Of a stretch of DNA of 64,000 bases, positions 59,601-64,000 are shown piece after piece. The notes under the pieces were generated by a model. It saw only the letters and a program-made list of their open reading frames with translations. It made no database searches and was not told the origin of the DNA. How positions within the stretch are numbered: position 1 is the first letter of the stretch; each line of letters begins with the position of its first letter. Origin of the DNA: Phoronis australis. Taxonomy: Eukaryota > Phoronida > Phoronidae. Location: the NCBI GenBank assembly GCA_002633005.1, contig NMRA01000128.1, positions 667,482-731,481 on the forward strand, written 5' to 3'. The translations under genes were made by a program, and so were the position numbers.

Positions 59601-62600
59601 CGCATTGCTCTTGTTTGCTATCAACAGAATTAGCCGTCATAACAGGGAAACAGTATTTTGTCGGATTACTTTCGTCATGTACTGTAGATAGATGGCACTA
59701 TCTCATATTTAATAGATTCAGTTCTGTATCTAAGTGAGGCTGCTGCCAAACCGTTCTGCCTGGAAACCAAAATAATATTTTTGTCATCACCGTAATTGTT
59801 ATGTCATTGTCAGTGGTGGTTATCAGTTTTGGGGTACAGTGTCATTTGTTGAAAGTGCATTGTGACATCCATACTTGTGTGATGTTTTTCAGAGATTCAT
59901 TTTCTGAAAGCGTATCTAACATTTTGAAGAAGCTGACCTGTGATTGTTATGCGGTAAGTTATCTAGTGAGAGCGCTTGGTAGTTATGGGCCTGTGATTGT
60001 TATGCGGTAAGTTAACTAGTGAGAGCGCTTGGCAGTTATGGGCCTGTGATTGTTATGCGGTAAGTTAACTAGTGAGAGCGCTTGGCAGTTATGGGCCTGT
60101 GATTGTTATGCGGTAAGTTAACTAGTGAGAGCGCTCGGCAGTTAGGGGTATGGGTTGCTGAACAATATAAAATACCCTTTTACAGAATTAATAGATGACC
60201 ATTTGCTGACTTTAAATTTCTCAAAATACTATTTACCTTAATACGACAAGAAACTACACTGTAAGCTTTTTCAACTTTTGTGTTACTGTGTGTCACAAAA
60301 AGGACAAAAGATTCCCCGTTTTAAGTTCATGCACATGACATATCTAAACTCGACCTATAAAATTTTGTTTTCACCTCCAAAGCCAAATCACCAGGCCTAT
60401 CAACGAGAAGTCAGCAAGTATTTCGTGTCATTTCAGCGTTTATTTTATCTCCTGTAAGAAAATGAAAAATTTCACAGTGTGGTCATCTGCTGTCACCACA
60501 ACTACAATGTGTCACAACTCTTGAATAAGTAATGTAAAAAACAATGAGAAGCGGTCCTACCAATGAACACTTTGCCATGGTTGACTCTTCTTCTTAGTGC
60601 GTCTCAAAAATTTCAAATTAAGCTGATATCTAGACTGCAGTTAATTAGCATATTCTCACAAAGCAATTAATAGTTGGGTTTTACAATATGCAAAATGCAG
60701 TTTGCTGGGGTTGTTTTTGATGTGAAAAACGTGTTCCAAACCATTTAAAAGTTTTCATGTCAGTTAGATGTTCACTGTGTGATGGCTCATTCGCCTATTA
60801 TTTCAGTTTGGCTTGGGTGTGGACCCAGAAGAGGTGAACCCCAGGGTGCCCATAATGGCCTGGCAAACAGCAGCATTCACCATTCAGGTCATAGGTAAGC
60901 CATCTTTACACCATCACATTCATTATTTTAATAGTTGCATCATGACATGCCACATTCAGGCCATAGGTAAGACGTCTTTACACCATCACAGTCATTAGTT
61001 CAGTAGTTGCATCATGACATGCCACATTCAGGCCATAGGTAAGACGTCTTTACACCATCACTGTCATTAGTTTAGTAGTTGCATCATGACATGCCACGTG
61101 CATGCACTGTGGTTACTTTTGTACAATATGTAACTTTGCTTAATATGGAAATGAGACATTTTTCTCATTTTACTGACTCATAACTGATATTTAAATCTTC
61201 ACTGTAGACTAATTAGGTAAATATTAAAACTGCCAATGTCAAGCTGGAGCAGAGTAAAGTTTGTGGCAGTAAATCTGCAAATCTTCTTTACTCGGGCTGC
61301 AGTTTGATCATACAGCAGCGCTGCTTTAAATATCATCTCACCGTAAGTCATTTCCTTACCATTTCCGTTATGTTTGATAATGGCACAGTGTATGGCACTT
61401 TTAAAAAGGGTGATGTCGCTATTTGCAAAATTGTTTTTATAACATCTATGAATAGAAATAACAACTTTACCAGTCAATCGAATCATTATATCCAGATAAC
61501 TTGCTTCAAAGAAGCAAATATCTTTAGTGTCATCTTTTTAGCATGGAAGGCATCATTCACCACATCAGTTTTTAAAACTGCATATTGCTGTTTAGCTGGC
61601 TAAAAAAGGAGAATTGAACCAAGCCTTTTACTCTCATAAAATCAGTCTCTCAATAGTCCATTCTGTGGTAAGATTACACTTCTGTTTCCAATTCAAGTCA
61701 CAGTCAATATGTTCATTGCATTGTTTTGGAATTTGGGATTTTAGGACTGTGAAACTCTGAAATGTTCTCTTGAGTCGCTGATCATTTCGATGTACTTGTT
61801 TGTAACGGAACTGTTTTCTTATCACACTTGGGAATATTATGACATTGATTTTATGGGAGTAAAAGGCATTCTTTGATTTTTGTTTTTTAACCAGCTAAAT
61901 AGATGGAAATGCCACTTTATGGAGCAGTTAAAGCAGGAAGTACCCCCATATGACGCCCACAACAGTGTAAACGCATTTAGAGTTGTATGGCAAGCAAAGT
62001 TAACCACCCCACAGAGCAATCTGAAACCATCTCAAAACTGTCATACTTGTCTCCCGTGCAGTTACCCTGTTTCACTTCACAGCTGTAGTCACTAAGTACA
62101 TAGAGGTTACGATGCAAAGCTCACTTGTTAACACCGTTTACTCCCACATCCAAATCAGGTATTATATTACCTTCTGTTACCTTTTGATTATGTAATATAT
62201 ATCATCAAGTTTATTTCTTGTTAAGGCTACCAGCCATTTGCGATAAAAATAACATTAAATAACCTTGCTTAGCATCATGAGTGAGGAAATGTAAGTTATA
62301 GATTATACAAATATCAACCGATCCCAAGGGTGAAGTTAGGTGATATCAACCAAGGGAGACCAATATTGCACAAGGTTCATATGATCCGATGCGCCCAACT
62401 ATCAGTCTATTTACTCAGTCATTACATAACCACTGCTCCTTTTTTCCTCTGATTTTTTGTCTCTTATGAGATTATTTTTTTTCTTACCTGCTTTGATGCA
62501 CTGACATTGCCGTTTTGTGATCAGGCCAGGGTTTAAAGATTGTTCGCATGATGTGATATTCCACACTAAGTTGGTCACTATCATGCTATGTTGGAAGTTG

Positions 62601-64000
62601 ACATATTGCATTTCAACCAATCAAGAGGACAGAAGTGGTTGTGTAATATTACTTAATAGTGCTTCCTTGGAATGTACACATAGAACACTGTGGTCGTTTT
62701 AGAACAATCCCTTCGTGATGAGTCACGGCCATTATTTGGTGCATTGACGTCCAGACAGGAGGACTGCTTAAGTGCAATAATTCGCTTTTCAACCGTAATG
62801 GGTCATGTGTTCCCAGCAGAATTGGTTCGAAGACACTGCCTCCGGCTCCTGTCAGGTACTGTCATTTGAAAATTTAATTAGTGCTTAAAAGTCAGTTAAG
62901 ATGTTTTATCTGACATGTTATCAGTTTAAAGCTTACTGTTTTAGCCGTTTTGAAAAGTTGTTTACTTGACTGCAAGTATTGAATGTGCAATTTTTATGGT
63001 TTCAGCAATTTTTGCTAACTCAAGTGGCAGAAGTGATAACAAGTATCCCAGCATTCTCGAGTTTGATGCCTTTCATTGTCTGGTCTCGTTGGCTTGTTCT
63101 TTGCCATGTCTTTACGTGGAGAGCACACGTGCTCCCCTGTCATCACTACCTCAAGGTCATCTGAACGACCTTCACCTTCTCCAGTTGACCTTCACCTTAC
63201 ATCTGACACAGATACTTTTGATGTGTGAACTGACATCTGATGGTAAGAATGGTGAATTTTTGTTTACTTTTCAGCCACTACAAACCTTGCATGTGTATGT
63301 TTAGGCCCATGTGCCTATATTAGAAGCTGTGGTATCGGGCACATGTACCTATACAGTCACATACCATCTGAGTAAAACAGAGTGATGCCCTTGATAAAGG
63401 TGCACCTCGTTTTCCTCTAAATATTCTCACTTATTGTAGCTGTGAGTGAATAAAGTGTTGGATATTATCAGGGCTGGGTATAAGCATATGTAGAATAACT
63501 TCAGTAATGCTAGCAAAGAAAAAGAAATTCAGTATGCTCCACAAATATTCAGGAACTGCTTTGTATTTTCTTGTCATGACTCGTTCAAATTGCTCTTCAC
63601 AGTGAATTCCACACTCACTCAGTGGTCATGATGGCAGGCCAATTTTGTCATTTTTTGTAGGTATACTTCTTAACCTCCATTTTGAGAATTTTATTAGATT
63701 CAGTTGGTATCCTTGTCCATGACTGCAGGCCTCTGACTCATCAGTTCAACTCTTATCTGTAATTCTAAATGTTATAGTATGGCTGTCAATCAAAGTATTT
63801 CTAATGTACACTGGTCGTAATTAAAATCAGAAAGTTTACAAAAACAAGATTCTTTCTGAAAATAACAACCAGACATTCAAGTGTCACAAAGTAACTATGA
63901 AAATGTGAGAGATTAAGCGAATAAAATGTGTTGGCTTGTGCGGACTTGATTGGTCTCAGCCGAGCTGGTTTGTAAGCTGCTCTCTATTTGCAGAGGGATT
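32480..64000 (+). CDS. UBR2: E3 ubiquitin ligase UBR1/UBR2-type, N-recognin (partial at both ends)
   Basis: This ligase recognises destabilising N-terminal residues (N-degrons) and ubiquitinates the bearer with a UBC2/RAD6-type E2. 32 complete exons plus the start of a 33rd give about 1,446 codons, against about 1,750 residues in vertebrate UBR1 and UBR2. Every junction has GT-AG borders and the phases run without a clash from 32480 to 63242. Domain order: N-terminal helix, UBR box, ClpS-like N-domain, long helical scaffold, basic E2-binding helix, RING, and the start of the C-terminal region. Local similarity is closer to UBR2 than UBR1, for example [13 protein letters not shown] and [10 protein letters not shown], but an invertebrate gene may simply predate the split. 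The last exon has just begun at 63994. Exon positions are given in the following entries. Confidence 0.93.
32774..33298. mobile_element. Probable hAT-like MITE in UBR2 intron
   Basis: The left end CAGGGCTCGA and the right end, inverted CAGGGCTCAACA, enclose 525 bp without coding capacity. Short imperfect ends of this type are common in hAT-derived elements. No target-site duplication was confirmed. Confidence 0.45.
33404..34703 (+). CDS. UBR2: UBR2 exons: UBR box zinc finger
   Basis: Exons 33404-33601 and 34590-34703, both phase 0 to 0. Together they encode the UBR box, the pocket for basic (type 1) N-terminal residues: [36 protein letters not shown], then [19 protein letters not shown] and LH. 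All cysteines and histidines of the three-zinc fold appear present, and so are the acidic residues of the D-x-E segment that hold the N-degron amino group. The intron between them interrupts just before the GGGYCDCGD half. Confidence 0.93.
34714..34919. repeat. Minisatellite of about 43-bp units in intron
   Basis: Four to five diverged units starting GTTACTGTG and containing GTTGAC or GCTGACATCTG, beginning about ten bases after the splice donor of the UBR box exon. Confidence 0.7.
35671..36145 (+). CDS. UBR2: UBR2 exons: ClpS-like N-domain
   Basis: Exons 35671-35862 and 36068-36145, phase 0 throughout. They encode the domain that binds bulky hydrophobic (type 2) N-terminal residues, homologous to bacterial ClpS. 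The signature is [16 protein letters not shown], followed by [20 protein letters not shown] and VVDRE. The N-D-x-x-x-T-Y arrangement matches the ClpS substrate loop. The first acceptor is TTTAAG, a less common AAG end, but the reading frame and the similarity leave little doubt. Confidence 0.9.
36146..37967. other. 1.8-kb UBR2 intron with a possible poison exon
   Basis: Mostly unique sequence. The minus-strand frame at 36220-36585 has no recognisable domain. A 50-nt exon-like segment at 37127-37176 has good acceptor and donor sites; see findings. Confidence 0.5.
37968..40298 (+). CDS. UBR2: UBR2 exons: end of N-domain and following scaffold
   Basis: Exons 37968-38154, 39722-39863 and 40247-40298, phases 0-1, 1-2 and 2-0. 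Products: [20 protein letters not shown] to WIQKITGYS, then [11 protein letters not shown] with [20 protein letters not shown], then [17 protein letters not shown]. They align colinearly with vertebrate UBR2 (DGRRSV.., ..SWLGSIIGYSDGLRRI.., ..MSSLLMDLKYKKLFA). Confidence 0.88.
38580..39480. repeat. Degraded copy of the intronic repeat family
   Basis: Contains diverged versions of words found in the younger copies at 41461-42760 and 58740-59625: TTTTTGGATGGATTC, CCCTAGAAGCA and ACATTTCAACAC. Non-coding. Confidence 0.4.
40565..40663 (+). CDS. UBR2: UBR2 alternative exon A (33 codons)
   Basis: Phase 0 to 0, acceptor CTCTTCAG, donor CTG|GTAGGT. It encodes [19 protein letters not shown] and ends VQIFTVISL. 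It aligns residue for residue with exon B at 40705-40803, both being versions of the vertebrate segment YQQL..DF..DDHERAVSVT..SVQFFTAPTL. Exon A departs more from the vertebrate sequence, having gained two cysteines and lost the central arginine, but it has no stop and keeps both splice sites. Only 41 bases separate its end from exon B. Confidence 0.85.
40705..40803 (+). CDS. UBR2: UBR2 alternative exon B (33 codons)
   Basis: Phase 0 to 0, acceptor TCCTTTTCTAG, donor GTG|GTAGGT. It encodes [20 protein letters not shown] and ends VQLFTVPTV, closer to vertebrate UBR1 and UBR2 than exon A. It joins the next exon in phase to give [14 protein letters not shown], matching APTLARMLI of the family. 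Together with exon A it is best explained as a mutually exclusive pair. Confidence 0.88.
41461..42760. repeat. Tandemly repeated intronic element
   Basis: Several rounds of a unit with recurrent words: GTATCTTCAAAGTCCTCAA-like, TTTTGGATGGATTCGA, GCGCC(A/C)CCTAGTGG, CATCCACC..TCTATCAACCAAAC and CCTAGAAGCACACCATTTGC. A related copy sits in another intron of the same gene (58740-59625). The N at 41059 lies just upstream. The open frames across it are not genes. Confidence 0.7.
43018..43150. repeat. Minisatellite, GCTTGAATAATATTGCACAA-like unit
   Basis: Five or six imperfect units of about 20-27 bp with the core AAGCTTGAATAA, just upstream of the next UBR2 exon. Confidence 0.7.
43276..45459 (+). 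CDS. UBR2: UBR2 exons: helical scaffold, first part
   Basis: Exons 43276-43357 ([20 protein letters not shown]), 44049-44127 ([20 protein letters not shown]), 44970-45075 ([15 protein letters not shown] to [13 protein letters not shown]) and 45331-45459 ([20 protein letters not shown] to MIDWCASD). Phases 0-1, 1-2, 2-0 and 0-0. They match the conserved family blocks [28 protein letters not shown] and DWCASDE. Confidence 0.9.
46384..48110 (+). CDS. UBR2: UBR2 exons: helical scaffold, second part
   Basis: Exons 46384-46477 ([16 protein letters not shown]), 47147-47292 ([20 protein letters not shown]) and 47753-48110 ([20 protein letters not shown], then [20 protein letters not shown]). The last is a single 358-nt exon where the family is most conserved. 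Phases 0-1, 1-0 and 0-1, all consistent. Confidence 0.92.
48325..48440. repeat. Minisatellite, GAATGTCTAGTGCTGAG-like unit
   Basis: Six to seven imperfect units of about 17-19 bp in the intron after the exon ending at 48110. Confidence 0.75.
48651..50519 (+). CDS. UBR2: UBR2 exons: scaffold, middle part
   Basis: Exons 48651-48775 (GERFTPGVG to [20 protein letters not shown]), 49513-49565 ([15 protein letters not shown]), 50125-50227 ([20 protein letters not shown]) and 50471-50519 ([16 protein letters not shown]). Phases 1-0, 0-2, 2-0 and 0-1. The last exon's 3' end is the first unit of a 30-bp minisatellite. Confidence 0.9.
49640..49830. repeat. Short tandem duplication with GTGACTTGGTC and GCATGAAACCCTGCAGCTAT
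   Basis: Two to three diverged units of about 65-75 bp in an intron; the best pair is at about 49725-49825. Confidence 0.55.
50503..50712. repeat. 30-bp minisatellite that begins in an exon and includes its splice donor
   Basis: About seven units with period 30 and a core GGGTCAAGATCTAGGTTA. The first unit is the last 17 bases of the exon at 50471-50519 plus its GTGAGT donor. Later units keep TCAAG or TCTAG followed by GTTA, so the donor is decayed in most. Confidence 0.75.
51782..52777 (+). CDS. UBR2: UBR2 exons: proline segment, scaffold and basic E2-binding helix
   Basis: Exons 51782-51936 ([20 protein letters not shown]..), 52241-52325 ([16 protein letters not shown]) and 52435-52777 ([12 protein letters not shown] to [15 protein letters not shown]). 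The last includes the charged helix [20 protein letters not shown] and then [10 protein letters not shown]. The helix corresponds to the segment before the RING that contacts the E2 in yeast Ubr1 (U2BR). Phases 1-0, 0-1 and 1-2. Confidence 0.9.
53244..55165 (+). CDS. UBR2: UBR2 exons: RING finger
   Basis: Exons 53244-53399, 54525-54665 and 55001-55165, each phase 2 to 2. They carry, in order, [29 protein letters not shown] and [20 protein letters not shown]. The C-x2-C, C-x-H-x2-H and C-P-x-C spacing is that of the RING-H2 of UBR1 and UBR2, which positions the E2~ubiquitin. The arginine at each junction is split by the intron, a repeated gene-structure habit of this region. Confidence 0.93.
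53861..53951. repeat. 27-bp minisatellite
   Basis: Three full units and a partial one of CTAGAGTGACAAGACCATGC-like sequence (period 27) in the intron between RING exons. Confidence 0.8.
55166..56911. other. 1.7-kb UBR2 intron
   Basis: No gene inside. It contains the palindromic MITE at 55795-55895 and a short duplicated stretch GCTCTGTGCATGTGACAAGC near 55340 and 55380. Confidence 0.55.
55795..55895. mobile_element. Palindromic MITE, second family member
   Basis: Inverted arms, each read inwards from its own end: CAATAGTCACAGGGGTC and CAATAGTCAGTCACAGGGAT, both continuing to ATTTTGAGAAC. It shares its core with 2871-2982. Confidence 0.6.
56912..58386 (+). CDS. UBR2: UBR2 exons after the RING
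   Basis: Exons 56912-57006 ([18 protein letters not shown]) and 58266-58386 ([20 protein letters not shown] to NYCTSSGGP). Phases 2-1 and 1-2. This is the weakly conserved stretch between the RING and the C-terminal region. It was recognised by frame continuity, splice sites and residual similarity (L.QWI....Q). Confidence 0.8.
57284..57961. mobile_element. DNA transposon remnant with THAP zinc-finger sequence
   Basis: About 21-bp inverted ends, ACGTCATGGGTTGAACCCAAG and its inverted partner with one mismatch, enclose 678 bp within a UBR2 intron. On the plus strand it encodes a broken THAP domain (57390-57635). On the minus strand it has a second frame (57672-57917) starting [24 protein letters not shown] fingers are typical DNA-binding parts of P-element and some Harbinger-type (ISL2EU) transposases. 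No catalytic domain remains, so the superfamily is open. Confidence 0.6.
57390..57635 (+). pseudogene. THAP-type zinc finger, frameshifted
   Basis: One frame gives [18 protein letters not shown] up to about 57478. The next frame continues [16 protein letters not shown] and [19 protein letters not shown]. Together these contain the C-x4-C, W, and C-S-x-x-F elements of a THAP finger (with Y in place of the usual H before F), broken by a one-base shift near 57478. The frame ends at a TAG near 57637. It is non-functional as it stands unless the shift is a sequencing error. Confidence 0.6.
58740..59625. repeat. Second intronic copy of the CCTAGTGG / CCATTTGCGG repeat
   Basis: It starts with a hairpin (58740-58769, arms ATGCACCCACATA and TATGTGGGTGCAT, loop of four). 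It then follows the family words seen at 41461-42760, with the terminal block CCTAGAAGCACACCATTTGC at about 59051 and 59551. Confidence 0.7.
59893..60894 (+). CDS. UBR2: UBR2 exons with repeated donor regions
   Basis: Exons 59893-59953 ([20 protein letters not shown]; phase 2-0) and 60807-60894 ([20 protein letters not shown], then TAAFTIQVI; phase 0-1). They match family segments YSESIKEML and GLKVHPNEEDPRVPIM..W. The 3' end of each, including the donor, is the first unit of a tandem repeat (53-bp and 72-bp units). The first donors (59954 and 60895) are the ones that keep the frame with the next exon. Confidence 0.88.
59937..60148. repeat. Four 53-bp tandem units copying an exon end and its donor
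   Basis: Units start at 59937, 59990, 60043 and 60096 and each contains CCTGTGATTGTTATGCG followed by GTAAGTTA, a complete strong splice donor. The units differ at only a few positions. Using donors 2 to 4 instead of 1 would put a stop codon in frame. Confidence 0.88.
60882..61097. repeat. Three 72-bp tandem units copying an exon end and its donor
   Basis: Units start at 60882, 60954 and 61026, each with ATTCAGGTCATAG or ATTCAGGCCATAG followed by GTAAG. The period is a multiple of three. Confidence 0.88.
61098..62702. other. UBR2 intron, no feature recognised
   Basis: AT-rich unique sequence with only short chance frames on both strands. Confidence 0.5.
62703..63242 (+). CDS. UBR2: UBR2 exons: start of the C-terminal region
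   Basis: Exons 62703-62855 ([20 protein letters not shown], then [14 protein letters not shown]) and 63006-63242 ([20 protein letters not shown] to [14 protein letters not shown]), both phase 1 to 1. They match the family blocks LSDEDKPLFGPL..R.DDCL and LDIDMFHLLVGLVLAFPAL.. to ..MAHIIQILL. Confidence 0.9.
63994..64000 (+). CDS. UBR2: Start of the next UBR2 exon, cut by the window edge
   Basis: A CTCTATTTGCAG acceptor ends at 63993. The following seven bases fit phase 1 from the exon ending at 63242. Only the position suggests it; the coding content is too short to test. Confidence 0.45.

Overview
This is animal (metazoan) nuclear DNA. Genes are split into short exons with GT-AG introns, the intergenic and intronic DNA is AT-rich and full of repeats, and the recognisable proteins are eukaryotic: an N-end-rule ubiquitin ligase of the UBR1/UBR2 type, a LAP2/thymopoietin-like inner nuclear membrane protein, and a two-exon protein of an uncharacterised helix-hairpin-helix-like family. 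Single N characters at 8214, 17051, 31566 and 41059 look like scaffold joins. Two of them sit between near-identical flanks, which suggests a highly heterozygous, probably marine, invertebrate assembled with unmerged haplotypes. A deuterostome invertebrate is my guess, because of the LAP2-like gene; the sequence does not prove it.

Layout. 1-23 kb: a LAP2-like (TMPO) gene on the minus strand. Exon 1 (22770-22988) carries the LEM-like domain. Exons 2-5 form a C-terminal cassette present three times: 17392-19092 (intact, nearest), 11997-13769 (intact) and 3054-5078 (broken). The cassettes lie in a 5-6 kb segmental duplication. The two intact ones may be the two alleles placed in tandem at the N at 17051. 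A non-LTR reverse transcriptase remnant (10140-10400), MITEs and degenerate minisatellites fill the spaces. 23-28 kb: gene-poor, with a 184-bp MITE, a 1.27-kb foldback element and a dispersed repeat. 28043-29588, minus: the helix-hairpin-helix-like gene, with a MITE flanked by a clean 5-bp target duplication in its only intron. 29.6-32.4 kb: a possible bidirectional promoter, a candidate first exon, and an internally deleted Ty1/copia element (30781-31886) with two LTRs and a primer-binding site for half of the initiator tRNA-Met.

32480 to the right edge, plus: 32 complete exons plus the start of another encode about 1,446 codons of a UBR1/UBR2 ligase. Every exon-exon phase agrees, and the order is UBR box, ClpS-like N-domain, helical scaffold, RING and start of the C-terminal region. 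The first few dozen residues and the last roughly 300 are not securely in the window. This gene holds the most interesting signals. A 33-codon exon exists in two consecutive alternative versions (40565-40663 and 40705-40803) separated by only 41 bases, so they can hardly be spliced together and are probably mutually exclusive. Three other exons have tandem repeats that begin inside the exon and copy its splice donor (50.5, 59.9 and 60.9 kb), one of which offers an in-frame 24-codon extension. A possible 50-nt poison exon lies at 37127-37176, and a THAP-bearing terminal-inverted-repeat transposon remnant sits in the intron at 57284-57961.
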